Positions 44,006-53,259 of a stretch of 64,000 nucleotides of DNA are shown one piece after another. Position 1 is the first letter of the stretch. Each line of letters starts with the position of its first letter. The stretch spans positions 4,340,001-4,404,000 of the forward strand of contig NZ_CP051682.1 of assembly GCF_012849215.1 (NCBI RefSeq), read 5' to 3'. The translations under genes and the position numbers were made by a program. This stretch comes from Mucilaginibacter robiniae. GTDB lineage: Bacteria; Bacteroidota; Bacteroidia; Sphingobacteriales; Sphingobacteriaceae. Under the pieces are notes generated by a model. That model did no database searches and was not told the DNA's origin. It worked only from the letters and a program-made list of their open reading frames with translations.

Positions 44006-44950
44006 ATGGACGCGATAAAAGAAACACATTTTAATTTTCCGGGACAAACTGCTTATTATAAAGGCAAGGTGCGCGATGTGTATACTATCAATAATCAATA
44101 TTTGGTGATGGTTGTTACTGATCGTATATCAGCTTTTGATGTAGTGTTACCGGAACCTATACCTTATAAAGGGCAAGTGCTTAATCAAATTGCTGCTCAT
44201 TTTTTGCAAGCCACCAAAAACATAGTGCCTAATTGGGTGGTTAATGTACCTGACCCAAGTGTAACTATTGGCCGAATGTGCGAACCATTTAAAGTAGAAA
44301 TGGTGATACGAGGTTACCTGGCTGGGCATGCATGGAGAGAGTATAGCGCCGGAAAGCGCGAGCTTTGCGGCGTAAATTTGCCAGAAGGTTTAAAAGAAAA
44401 CGACCGCTTACCTGAGCCAATTATTACACCAACTACCAAAGCATCAGTAGGGCATGATGAGGATATCTCCAAAGCTGATATTTTAACAAAAAACATTGTA
44501 TCGGCTGATGATTATGAGCAATTGGAAAATTATACACGTGCATTGTTTCAGCGTGGTACCGAGATAGCTGCTGAACGAGGGTTGATTTTGGTAGATACCA
44601 AATACGAGTTCGGTAAAGCTGATGGTACTATTTATTTGATAGATGAGATTCATACGCCCGACTCGTCCAGGTATTTTTACAGTGAAGGCTATGCAGAACG
44701 CCAACAAAGCGGCGAATCGCAGAAACAACTATCTAAAGAGTTTGTACGCAAATGGCTTATTGAAAATGGTTTTCAAGGTAAGGATGGGCAGGTTGTGCCA
44801 GCAATGACCCAAGATATTGTACAATCTATTTCAGAACGTTATATTGAACTCTATGAGCAGATTACAGGCCATCCATTTGTCAAATCAAATACTGACAATG
44901 TATTATTCCGGGTTGAAAATGCAGTTAATCACGCAATCGCTGAATTGTGA
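44006..44950 (+). CDS. purC: Phosphoribosylaminoimidazole-succinocarboxamide synthase
   Basis: This 314-residue ATP-dependent enzyme of purine synthesis joins aspartate to CAIR. Blocks are YKGKVRDVYTI near 18, VVTDRISAFDVVLPEPIPYKG near 36-56, EMVIRGYLAGHAWREYSAGKRELCGVNLPEG near 104-134, PTTKASVGHDEDIS and LILVDTKYEFG near 190. I start at the ATG at 44006 (MDAIKETHFNFPGQ); the ATG at 43997 or a TTG at 43994 would add only 3-4 residues. Length is typical for the long bacterial form. Confidence 0.93.
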   Translation: MDAIKETHFNFPGQTAYYKGKVRDVYTINNQYLVMVVTDRISAFDVVLPEPIPYKGQVLNQIAAHFLQATKNIVPNWVVNVPDPSVTIGRMCEPFKVEMVIRGYLAGHAWREYSAGKRELCGVNLPEGLKENDRLPEPIITPTTKASVGHDEDISKADILTKNIVSADDYEQLENYTRALFQRGTEIAAERGLILVDTKYEFGKADGTIYLIDEIHTPDSSRYFYSEGYAERQQSGESQKQLSKEFVRKWLIENGFQGKDGQVVPAMTQDIVQSISERYIELYEQITGHPFVKSNTDNVLFRVENAVNHAIAEL

Positions 44951-45003
44951 TTTTAGTATTATATAAAATAGTTTTATCTTAGCTCGATAATAATTAAATA
45001 ACA

Positions 45004-45381
45004 ATGAAATTCACTGTTGATAAGCACGAGAAGTATGTTTTGATTAAGCTAAACGAGTCAAAGCTGAATTCATTAATCACACCACAACTTAAGTCTGAGT
45101 TGATATTGATTAATACCGAAGGTCAACGCAACATCATATTGGATTTATGCCAAGTTAAATTTGCTGATTCATCCGGATTAAGCAGTTTATTAGTTGGCCA
45201 TCGATTATGCAAAAATGCTGAAGGTAGTTTTATATTAACCTGCTTAAACGACGCTGTTTCTCGCTTAGTGAGCATATCACAGCTAGATAGCGTGTTGAAT
45301 ATCGTTCCAACTACAGAAGAAGCTATTGATTTCATTTTTATGGAAGAAATAGAAAAAGAGTTGAAGAGAGAAGCAAAATAA
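45004..45381 (+). CDS. STAS-domain anti-sigma factor antagonist
   Basis: This 125-residue single STAS domain has the phosphorylatable-serine motif FADSSGLSSLLVG near 55-67, with Ser in DSSGL as in SpoIIAA/RsbV proteins. These bind and are phosphorylated by an anti-sigma kinase, but no kinase or sigma factor is nearby. The acidic/basic C-terminal helix (EEIEKELKREAK) extends beyond the domain. It lies 22 bases upstream of the RNase Z gene and is likely co-transcribed with it. Confidence 0.85.
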   Translation: MKFTVDKHEKYVLIKLNESKLNSLITPQLKSELILINTEGQRNIILDLCQVKFADSSGLSSLLVGHRLCKNAEGSFILTCLNDAVSRLVSISQLDSVLNIVPTTEEAIDFIFMEEIEKELKREAK

Positions 45382-45403
45382 CGTTTTTGTATGTTTACCT
45401 AAT

Positions 45404-46330
45404 ATGAAGTTTGAGGTAACCATACTGGGTAGCAGTTCAGCAACACCTGTATATAACAGAAATCCGACGGCACAGGTGCTTAACATTAATGAGCGCCTGT
45501 ACCTGATTGATTGCGGCGAAGGTACGCAATTACAGATGATACGTTTTGATGTAAAAGTTAGTCGTATCGATCACATCTTTATCAGCCATTTGCATGGCGA
45601 TCACTATTTTGGCCTAGTAGGCTTACTATCTTCTTTGCATCTGAATGGCCGTACCAAACCCATAAAGATATTCGGACCGGCACCTTTAAAAGAAATTATT
45701 GATGTGCAGTTTAAACACTCAGAAACTAACCTGCATTATCCTATTGAGTTTTATCCCACTAATCCTGATGTATCTGAAGTAATTCTAGATAATCAGGATG
45801 TTGTAGTAGAAACCATTCCGCTCGACCATCGCATAGCTTGTACCGGCTTTTTATTTAAGCAAAAGAAACGTTTACGTAAACTAATCAAAGAAAAGGTATT
45901 AGCCTTGGATATTCCGCTTGAGAATTATGCATTGCTTAAGAAGGGAGCACCTTATACAGCGCCAGATGGAACAGTTTATAAGAACACAGATTTGACTGTT
46001 GATTCTGATCGCCCTAAATGTTACGCCTTTTGTTCAGATACCATCTATAATGAACAATATTTTGAGCAGATTAGTCATGTAGATATGCTATATCATGAAG
46101 CTACATTTTTACATAATCTGTTAGATAGAGCTAACAAGACTCACCATACCACAGCTTGGCAAGCTGCACAGGTGGCATCACAAACCCAAGCTAAGAGCTT
46201 GTTAATAGGGCACTTCTCGGCTCGTTATAAAAGTCTTAATGAATTGCTGGATGAAGCTCGTAATGTATTCCCAAATACGGAATTAGCACTTGAAGGCTAT
46301 ACTTATGAAGTAGGGATTGATTTTGTTTAA
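45404..46330 (+). CDS. rnz: Ribonuclease Z (tRNA 3' endonuclease)
   Basis: This 308-residue MBL-fold enzyme removes 3' trailers from tRNA precursors. Motifs are LGSSSATPVYNRNPTAQVL near 6-24, LIDCGEGTQLQMIR, the metal site SHLHGDHYFGLVGLLSSL near 60-77, CYAFCSDTIYNE near 205 and HHTTAWQAAQVA near 247, with SLLIGHFSARY near 265. Length fits the short bacterial RNase Z. It abuts the convergent MlaD gene with no base between the two stop codons. Confidence 0.93.
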   Translation: MKFEVTILGSSSATPVYNRNPTAQVLNINERLYLIDCGEGTQLQMIRFDVKVSRIDHIFISHLHGDHYFGLVGLLSSLHLNGRTKPIKIFGPAPLKEIIDVQFKHSETNLHYPIEFYPTNPDVSEVILDNQDVVVETIPLDHRIACTGFLFKQKKRLRKLIKEKVLALDIPLENYALLKKGAPYTAPDGTVYKNTDLTVDSDRPKCYAFCSDTIYNEQYFEQISHVDMLYHEATFLHNLLDRANKTHHTTAWQAAQVASQTQAKSLLIGHFSARYKSLNELLDEARNVFPNTELALEGYTYEVGIDFV

Positions 46331-47275
46331 TCAATCCCCTTTACGACCAAACACTGAAAAGCTTACGTAGCGTTTAGGATGTGCTTTCAAATCGATAAAC
46401 AAGTTGTTCAAATTTGCTGAGGCTGCATTCAGGTTATTGTACATCTGATCATCATTCATCAGCAAACCTAATGAGCCTTTACCATTGTTTATTTTACTAA
46501 CGGTAGCTTGTAAATCGTTCATTGCTTGATTAGCACTTGCTAAAGTTTGCTTTAAATTACCATTAGCAATGTCAGTACTGACACGTTCAAAATTTGCTGT
46601 AGCTGTGTTTAAACGTACTGTACTGGCACGTAAATTAGCTGTTAACGCTTCTGAGTTGGTTAAAATAGTACTTATGTGACCAGTTTGCGAACCCACCAAG
46701 CGATCTATTTTCTTAGTAGTTCCTTCTAATGTTTGTAAGGAGTTTGCAATGCTTAAAAAGCTACGATCTATATTACGTTGAAATTCGGGGTTCAATATTT
46801 TATTTACAGCGCTTAAAGTTGAGTCTACCTTATCAGCCAGCAGCTCAGCTTTACGTTGTACTGGTTGTAAGCTTTCTGCCAAGCTACCTTGTATATCAGC
46901 ACGTAAAGTGTCTTGATCTTCAGCCATCTCTCGACTGTTGCCCATTTCAAATACAATAGCTTTACTGCCCAATAAGTCGGTACTTTCTAGGCGTGCTAAT
47001 GTATTAGCGGGTACGGGGTACTTTTTATCAATTTTAAATTCAACAGTAGTGCTGCCACTAGGTTGCAAGGTCATGTTTGATACGTGACCAATCTGGAATC
47101 CGTTAACCAATACTGGTTTTGATAAGGTTAAGCCTTCTACATTTCGGTAAATGGCATAAAACTTATTGGCGCTGGAAAAAACATCGTTGCCTTTCAGGTA
47201 ACTGTAGCCTAATATTAGTACGGTGATGGCAAATACAGTAAGTACGCCAATTTTAGTTTCGTTAGATATTTTCAA
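46331..47275 (-). CDS. MlaD/MCE-domain lipid-transport protein
   Basis: This 314-residue protein has one N-terminal membrane helix (about 9-27). A single MCE domain follows: FYAIYRNVEGLTLSKPVLVNGFQIGHVSNMTL near 38-69, then LLGSKAIVFEMG. A long coiled region runs to the end. MCE proteins form periplasmic hexamers that move phospholipids between membranes with an ABC transporter. The permease and ATPase partners are not in this window, so their genes must be elsewhere. It lies directly downstream of the two amidase genes and shares their direction. The Asn/Leu-rich coiled tail suggests oligomerisation. Confidence 0.85.
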   Translation of the reverse strand: MKISNETKIGVLTVFAITVLILGYSYLKGNDVFSSANKFYAIYRNVEGLTLSKPVLVNGFQIGHVSNMTLQPSGSTTVEFKIDKKYPVPANTLARLESTDLLGSKAIVFEMGNSREMAEDQDTLRADIQGSLAESLQPVQRKAELLADKVDSTLSAVNKILNPEFQRNIDRSFLSIANSLQTLEGTTKKIDRLVGSQTGHISTILTNSEALTANLRASTVRLNTATANFERVSTDIANGNLKQTLASANQAMNDLQATVSKINNGKGSLGLLMNDDQMYNNLNAASANLNNLFIDLKAHPKRYVSFSVFGRKGD

Positions 47276-47304
47276 AATCAGTAGAGTTAGTTGAGTAATT
47301 TATT

Positions 47305-48147
47305 TTATTGATTCGTTTGATCAACTTCTTTTGCGTATTTCTTTATAGCCCTAACAATAGAATTCACAATTTCGTTTTGCCCAGATGCAGAATTTAAGTA
47401 ATCTTCTTCTTCAGGGTTATTGATAAAGCCGGTTTCTACCAACACGGATGGCATGGCGCTATTAGCTAATACCTGAACACCTTGTTCTATTACACCTAAA
47501 CTTGGCCTACTATCATGGTTTACGAATTCATTATTGATTAAGCCTGCTAAATGAATGCTTTGCTTTCTAAATTTATCCCGGTAGGCATTTAAAACTATTG
47601 CATCTGCTGGGTCAACAGAAAATTTTTGCCGGCTTGAATAGCGATCTTCTTGTTCAGCCATTTCGTTTTCACGTATAGCAGCCAACTGTTCTCTGGTGCG
47701 GTGAAATGCATATACCAATAGTAACACTCCTTTACCTGAATGATTACGAACTGAAACTGTTTTGCCATTTACTTTTTTTCTGGCATCAGGGAGTGAATTA
47801 CAGTGCAAACATATATATAGGTCACCTTTACTTTCGTTAGCCATAACAGCACGGTACCCATTATTCACGTAAGCGTCAGTAGTTCGTGTCATGACAACCT
47901 TTATACCAGCCATTTCGCGGTTTATGGCTGCTTGTAATTTCAGAGCTAGAGCTAAGGTTACGTTTTTCTCTAACGAATAGGATCCCATGGCTCCGGCAGC
48001 CCGTCCGCCATGGCCAGCGTCAACTACAATGGTTTTTATGCGGAATTTGCCACCAGGTGAATCTTCAGTTTGAATATGTCCATGGCCGAAAGATAAGCTA
48101 CTAAAACTAGTAATTACAAGCAACAAACGACAGAATAAGCTTGGCAT
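47305..48147 (-). CDS. N-acetylmuramoyl-L-alanine amidase (Amidase_3)
   Basis: This periplasmic zinc amidase of about 280 residues has motifs TIVVDAGHGGRAAGA, SLEKNVTLALALKLQ, LYICLHCNSLPD and VLVETGFINNPEEEDYL, which carry the zinc ligands His, Glu and His plus the catalytic Glu. It cleaves the bond between peptidoglycan glycan and stem peptide. I start at the ATG at 48147, which gives a signal peptide (MPSLFCRLLLVITSFSSLSFG); the longer frame to 48186 has a charged leader. A paralogue lies 104 bases upstream. It probably forms an operon with the MlaD gene 29 bases downstream. Confidence 0.88.
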   Translation of the reverse strand: MPSLFCRLLLVITSFSSLSFGHGHIQTEDSPGGKFRIKTIVVDAGHGGRAAGAMGSYSLEKNVTLALALKLQAAINREMAGIKVVMTRTTDAYVNNGYRAVMANESKGDLYICLHCNSLPDARKKVNGKTVSVRNHSGKGVLLLVYAFHRTREQLAAIRENEMAEQEDRYSSRQKFSVDPADAIVLNAYRDKFRKQSIHLAGLINNEFVNHDSRPSLGVIEQGVQVLANSAMPSVLVETGFINNPEEEDYLNSASGQNEIVNSIVRAIKKYAKEVDQTNQ

Positions 48148-48290
48148 AAATTTGTCTCTTATGAATCGAGAACGAATTGTCAGCAATTCGCTGGTAAAAT
48201 AATATTGTAATTACCTTATACCTTACAGCTTCGTTTTTAGTTTGGTGATATGATAATTAGTTGTTCTACACAAAATAGTCTCCAAACAAC

Positions 48291-49196
48291 TTACTGCGGC
48301 TGAGCTTTTTGTTCTAATTCACGTTTATATTGCTTTATAGCACGTACAATAGAGTTAACTACTTCCGTTTGCCCATTATCTGAATTCAGGTATTCTTCTT
48401 CTTCAGCATTATTAATAAAACCAGTTTCCACCAGTACTGCCGGCATACCACTGTTGGCCAATACGTGTAAACTTTGCTCTTTAACACCATTGCTATATCG
48501 GCCATCAGTATCTGTAAATTCTGAATTGATTAAATTAGCTAAATGAATGCTTTGCTTTCTGTATTTATCCCGAAAAGCATTCAGTACCATGGCTGATGTA
48601 GGATCGTCGTCATCAGCATAGTAATCTTTATAGTTTTTTTCTTGTAAAATGGAAGCATTTTCGCGTATAGCTTCTAGTTGTTCACCAGTGCGTTTAAATC
48701 CGTACACCAACACTAAAACCCCTTTACCTGAATGGTTATGCACCACTACCGTCTTGTAAACCGGTGTTTTTTTACCATGCCGCCCTTTGGTATAATCAAC
48801 AATTTCACTGCTCCGACTATCAGCCAGTGAGTTGCAGTGAATAGAAATAAAGATATTTCCTTTGGCCTTGTTGGCAATTTCAGAGCGTTTGTGTAATTCT
48901 ACAAACTCATCGGTGGTGCGAGTCATCACTACGTTTACATCTGGCAAATCTTTTTGTATGGCTTGTTGCAATTTAAATGCAATTGCCAACGTTACATTTT
49001 TTTCCATCGAGAAGGAGCCGTAAGCACCTGGATCGTGTCCGCCATGACCTGCATCAACCACAATAGTTTTAAGCTTAAAGCCAGTATTAGTTGAATCTAG
49101 CTGGTTCTGATAAGTTATACCAAAAGAATAGTTTGTAAAACAAATGAGCCCGAGTAATAAACCACAAATGGATGTTTTGAAAGCTTTAATTTTCAT
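48291..49196 (-). CDS. N-acetylmuramoyl-L-alanine amidase (Amidase_3), paralogue
   Basis: This 301-residue amidase has a signal peptide (MKIKAFKTSICGLLLGLICFTNYSFG). The same catalytic blocks are present: TIVVDAGHGGHDPGAYG near 44, SMEKNVTLAIAFKLQ, IFISIHCNSLAD near 118 and VLVETGFINNAEEEEYLNS near 255. It is clearly homologous over its whole length to the downstream amidase, with shared insert text (HNHSGKGVLVLVYGFKRTGEQL), so the pair is a tandem duplication. It is divergent from the LptD-like gene. Confidence 0.9.
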   Translation of the reverse strand: MKIKAFKTSICGLLLGLICFTNYSFGITYQNQLDSTNTGFKLKTIVVDAGHGGHDPGAYGSFSMEKNVTLAIAFKLQQAIQKDLPDVNVVMTRTTDEFVELHKRSEIANKAKGNIFISIHCNSLADSRSSEIVDYTKGRHGKKTPVYKTVVVHNHSGKGVLVLVYGFKRTGEQLEAIRENASILQEKNYKDYYADDDDPTSAMVLNAFRDKYRKQSIHLANLINSEFTDTDGRYSNGVKEQSLHVLANSGMPAVLVETGFINNAEEEEYLNSDNGQTEVVNSIVRAIKQYKRELEQKAQPQ

Positions 49197-49248
49197 TATT
49201 TTTGAGCGCCGTTAACTTTATCTGCAAAAATACTATTCATATTTTATT

Positions 49249-51969
49249 TTGAAATTAGTCAGCTTTTTTTTTCTGTTAGGTACGATATTGATTTTAAATA
49301 GTATAGCTATAGCAGGTCGGCACAGCTATAGTAAGCCGGTTTTATTGGCAGATACCATTATAAAACTAGATACTGTTAAAGATAAGAAGATTTTAGCGCC
49401 TGCCAAGGCCCGTGAAAATGCGCGTACTAAAAAGGGAGGTGCAAAGTCAGCTTCTGCTACTAACGACACTACTAAAAAAAGCAAAAGTGGCCTTAAATCA
49501 CAAGTAAATGCCAAAGGCGATGATTTATCATACTTTGACATTGAAAAGAATATTGGTTATTACTATGGCAATGCTCGTGTTACTTACGAAGATTTTGAGT
49601 TAGATGCCGATTTTATTAGGGTAGATAAAAACAAACATTTAATTTTTGCCAGTGGTTTGGTTAATCCTAAAACACACCGTTATCAAAACAAGCCCATAGC
49701 AAAAAGCAAAGGGCAAAATCCGGTAATTGCAGATTCACTTTATTATAATTACGAAACCAAAAAGATAAAAGCTTGGAATACCTCTGGTGAGCAGGAAGGG
49801 AATTATATTACCGGTGGTCAAACTAAAAAGTTAAACGAAACTGAAGTAGCTTACAATAATATATTATTTAGTACCTGCTCTTTACCTTACCCTGAAACGC
49901 ATTTTGGTATAGTAATCACAAAAGGAATTGGCGAAAAGAACAAAATCATATCAGGACCGGCTTACTTGGAAATTGAAGGGGTACCCTTGCCAATTGCTAT
50001 ACCTTTCGGTTTCTTTCCGAAGCCCGACCATCGTACCTCGGGTGTAATATTGCCCAGTTTTGGTGAAGATTCCCGCTTAGGTTTTTACCTGCGGCAGTTT
50101 GGTTATTATGTTGGTATTAACGATAATCTGGATTTAACTACTACTGGTACATTATACTCACGCGGATCATTTGAGGCGGGTACTACAGCACGATACCTAA
50201 AAAGGTATGAGTATCAGGGTACTTTGACATTTAACTTTGGTGCACACAATTATGGTGTACAAGGAGATCCTTATCAAAAAGATTTTAGCGTTATATGGAA
50301 TCACTCACAGGATGCCAATGCTCACCCTGGAAGCACGTTTTCAGCTTCTGTAAATGCAGCTACTTCAACATTTTATCAAAACAACGTAGCTACTACAAAT
50401 TACAACGTACAAGCTATCACTCAAAATAATTTACGTTCAAGTATTGCTTACAGTAAAACCTGGGCCGGAACGCCGTTTAATTTTACGGCTAACTTGTCAC
50501 ATAGTCAGGATTTAACTGCTAAAACAGTGTCGCTGGAGTTACCTACCTTCAACTTCAACATGACTTCCATCAGCCCGTTTGATTCAAAAGATAGAGTTGG
50601 CGATCAGAAATGGTATCAGCGTATTACTGTGGCATATAGCTTGCAAGGTACCAACAAGATTAACAGCGAGCCGGAATCACAAATTTTTAAAGGCGATAAT
50701 TTGTTAAAGAAATTACAAAGTGGTTTCCAACATCAAATACCTATTGGTTTAAACTTGAATGTATTAAAATATTTTCAATTTAATGCTAACAGTACCTATA
50801 CCGAAAGGTGGTATTTTCAAAGCACCAGACAGTACTATGAGCGTGGTAGCATTTCTGGAAATGCTACACCTTTGGTTGATACAGTACAAGGATTTACTCG
50901 AGCAGGTGATTACAATGTGAGTGCAGGTTTGTCCACTAAAATTTATAGTGAGGCTAGTTTTAAGGGAACTCTTAAAAAATTACGTTTAGTATCAACACCA
51001 TCATTAAGTTTGAGCTATCGCCCAGATTTTGGCGATCCTAAATATGGCTATTACCGTACAATAGTCAGTGGTGCAGTTTTGCCTTATCAAGTTGTTTCCA
51101 GCCGTTATTCTATTTACCAATATTCTGTATATGGCGGACCTAGTCAGGGTAAATCCGCTTCCTTAAACCTGAATGTGGATAACACATTGGAAGGTAAGCT
51201 GAAAGCCAGAAGTACAGATACATCAGGAGCAGACCGTAAGATATCTATATTACAAGGGCTTAGTTTTGCAACCTCTTATAATTTTGCAGCCGATTCTTTT
51301 AGACTATCACCCATTTCATTCAACGCACATACTACTGTACTGAACCAAAAAGTTAGCTTAAGCTTAAATGGGGTGCTAGATCCATATGCTTCACAAATAA
51401 AAGATTCAATAAGTAATAACCAAATACAACGTTTTTACCGTCGTATTGATCGTTACACTTTCCAAGATGGCAAGTTCCCAACATTAAACACGTTGAACTT
51501 TTCGATGAATTTCAGTTTGAATTCATCAAAAAACAAGCGAACCAATTCGCCTCCATCCAATACTTTACAAAGTTTGAACCGACAACAAGCTGATGAATTA
51601 GCCTTAATCAATAGTGATCCTGAAGCTTATGTAGATTTCAACGTGCCTTACAATGTAAACGTTAACTATAACTTCACTTACAATAATGGAGGGCTTACAA
51701 AAACCATCTCTAACACAATAAATGCCAGTGGTGATGTGAACGTAACTCCCAAATGGAAGGTGCAATATACTACGGGTTTTGACGTAAAAGCAGCCAAAAT
51801 TACTACAACATCGTTTTCAATTTACCGCGATCTGCATTGCTGGGATTTGTCTTTCCGGTGGCTACCTTTTGGTTATTATAAATCGTTCAGCGTTGACTTA
51901 AGGGTAAAGGCTAGTATTTTGCAGGATTTGAAACTATCTAAGCGAAAAGATTATTATAACAATCAATAA
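49249..51969 (+). CDS. LptD/OstA-like outer-membrane protein
   Basis: This 906-residue exported protein has an N-terminal signal (MKLVSFFFLLGTILILNSIAIA) and a Lys/Ala-rich linker (about 45-85). An OstA-like beta-taco follows (YFDIEKNIGYYYGNARVTYEDFELDADFIRVDK near 95-127), then a large C-terminal barrel with repeated aromatic strands, ending at about 906. The family inserts lipopolysaccharide-like lipids into the outer membrane. Start codon is TTG. The LptD cysteines are not obvious, so the disulfide-controlled assembly of E. coli LptD may not apply. It overlaps cinA by one base. Confidence 0.8.
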   Translation: MKLVSFFFLLGTILILNSIAIAGRHSYSKPVLLADTIIKLDTVKDKKILAPAKARENARTKKGGAKSASATNDTTKKSKSGLKSQVNAKGDDLSYFDIEKNIGYYYGNARVTYEDFELDADFIRVDKNKHLIFASGLVNPKTHRYQNKPIAKSKGQNPVIADSLYYNYETKKIKAWNTSGEQEGNYITGGQTKKLNETEVAYNNILFSTCSLPYPETHFGIVITKGIGEKNKIISGPAYLEIEGVPLPIAIPFGFFPKPDHRTSGVILPSFGEDSRLGFYLRQFGYYVGINDNLDLTTTGTLYSRGSFEAGTTARYLKRYEYQGTLTFNFGAHNYGVQGDPYQKDFSVIWNHSQDANAHPGSTFSASVNAATSTFYQNNVATTNYNVQAITQNNLRSSIAYSKTWAGTPFNFTANLSHSQDLTAKTVSLELPTFNFNMTSISPFDSKDRVGDQKWYQRITVAYSLQGTNKINSEPESQIFKGDNLLKKLQSGFQHQIPIGLNLNVLKYFQFNANSTYTERWYFQSTRQYYERGSISGNATPLVDTVQGFTRAGDYNVSAGLSTKIYSEASFKGTLKKLRLVSTPSLSLSYRPDFGDPKYGYYRTIVSGAVLPYQVVSSRYSIYQYSVYGGPSQGKSASLNLNVDNTLEGKLKARSTDTSGADRKISILQGLSFATSYNFAADSFRLSPISFNAHTTVLNQKVSLSLNGVLDPYASQIKDSISNNQIQRFYRRIDRYTFQDGKFPTLNTLNFSMNFSLNSSKNKRTNSPPSNTLQSLNRQQADELALINSDPEAYVDFNVPYNVNVNYNFTYNNGGLTKTISNTINASGDVNVTPKWKVQYTTGFDVKAAKITTTSFSIYRDLHCWDLSFRWLPFGYYKSFSVDLRVKASILQDLKLSKRKDYYNNQ

Positions 51970-53210
51970 TGCTGGCAGAAATTATAACCATAGGTGACGA
52001 AATATTAATAGGGCAGATTGTAGATACTAACTCAGCCTGGATAGCTCAGCAACTGAATAGTGCTGGTATTCGAGTTAAACAGATTTCATCTGTATCTGAC
52101 GATCGGCAACACATACTAACAGCTTTAAAGGAAGCACAAGAGCGCGTAGATGTAATACTGATAACTGGTGGATTAGGTCCTACAAAAGATGATATTACGA
52201 AAAAAACTTTAGCTGAATACTTTCAGGTGGGCATGATTGAAAATGCCGAAGCGCTGGAAAATGTAAAGCGCATTTTTGCTAAGTATAACCGCCCCTTACT
52301 GGAAGTAAATCGGCAGCAGGCCCTTGTACCCGAAAATTGTGAAGTAATCAATAATCATAATGGTACAGCGCCGGGTATGTGGTTTGAGCACCAGGGTAAA
52401 GTGTATGTTTCAATGCCTGGTGTACCTTTTGAGATGATGTATATGGTAGAAGATCAAGTTCTACCTAAACTGAAAGCTACTTTTAAGTTACCGTTTATAA
52501 TTCATAAAACTATACTTACAGTTGGTGAGGGAGAATCATTTTTAGCTGAACGTATAGCTGATATAGAAGATAGTTTGCCACCACATATTAAACTGGCTTA
52601 TTTACCAAAGCTAGGCCAAGTTCGGTTACGTTTGAGTGGATATGGTGAAAACCAGGATAATTTAGCTACGGAAGTAGAACATTATGCCGAACAAATTATA
52701 TCAAGTTTGGGTACAGTAGTTGTAGCACAAGAAGATATTGCACTGGAAAAGGCTTTGTTAGATAAATTAGAAAGTTCAAGTAAAACCCTATCGGTTGCTG
52801 AAAGCTGTACAGGCGGTTATATTTCGCATTTGTTTACACAACATCCTGGTTCATCTAAAGCGTTTTTAGGTGGGGCTGTTTCCTATTCCAATGAACTAAA
52901 AGAAAGCATTCTGGGGGTGAAAAACGAAACTCTTTGGCAGCATGGCGCTGTGAGTGAAAAAACCGCTACCGAGATGGTACAGGGAGCATTGCAAAATTTC
53001 AAATCAGATTATGCCATTGCTGTAACAGGTATTGCCGGCCCAGGTGGGGGTACAGATGAAAAGCCTGTAGGTACCGTTTGGATTGCTGTAGCTAGTGCTG
53101 CTGAAACTGTTGTTCGTAGGTTTACTTTCGGCAACAAGCGTAAACAAAATATCGAGCGTACAGCCATTACTGCATTAGGAATGTTGAATACTTTGCTGGG
53201 CAACCTATAA
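51969..53210 (+). CDS. cinA: CinA-family protein (nicotinamide-nucleotide amidase)
   Basis: This 413-residue two-domain protein has an N-terminal MoaB/CinA domain (ITIGDEILIGQIVDTNSAWIAQQL near 5-28, TGGLGPTKDDIT near 66-77, GMWFEHQGKVYVSMPGVPFEM near 135-155). The C-terminal CinA domain is PncC-like: SVAESCTGGYISHLFTQHPGSSKAF near 275-299, then VTGIAGPGGGTDEKPVGTVWIA. The C-terminal domain deamidates nicotinamide mononucleotide for NAD recycling. It is coupled to the LptD-like gene through TAATG, an arrangement whose meaning is unclear. Confidence 0.93.
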   Translation: MLAEIITIGDEILIGQIVDTNSAWIAQQLNSAGIRVKQISSVSDDRQHILTALKEAQERVDVILITGGLGPTKDDITKKTLAEYFQVGMIENAEALENVKRIFAKYNRPLLEVNRQQALVPENCEVINNHNGTAPGMWFEHQGKVYVSMPGVPFEMMYMVEDQVLPKLKATFKLPFIIHKTILTVGEGESFLAERIADIEDSLPPHIKLAYLPKLGQVRLRLSGYGENQDNLATEVEHYAEQIISSLGTVVVAQEDIALEKALLDKLESSSKTLSVAESCTGGYISHLFTQHPGSSKAFLGGAVSYSNELKESILGVKNETLWQHGAVSEKTATEMVQGALQNFKSDYAIAVTGIAGPGGGTDEKPVGTVWIAVASAAETVVRRFTFGNKRKQNIERTAITALGMLNTLLGNL

Positions 53211-53259
53211 AACCTAAGCATAAATAGTTAATTTTGCCCTATTACTTGTATACATTACT

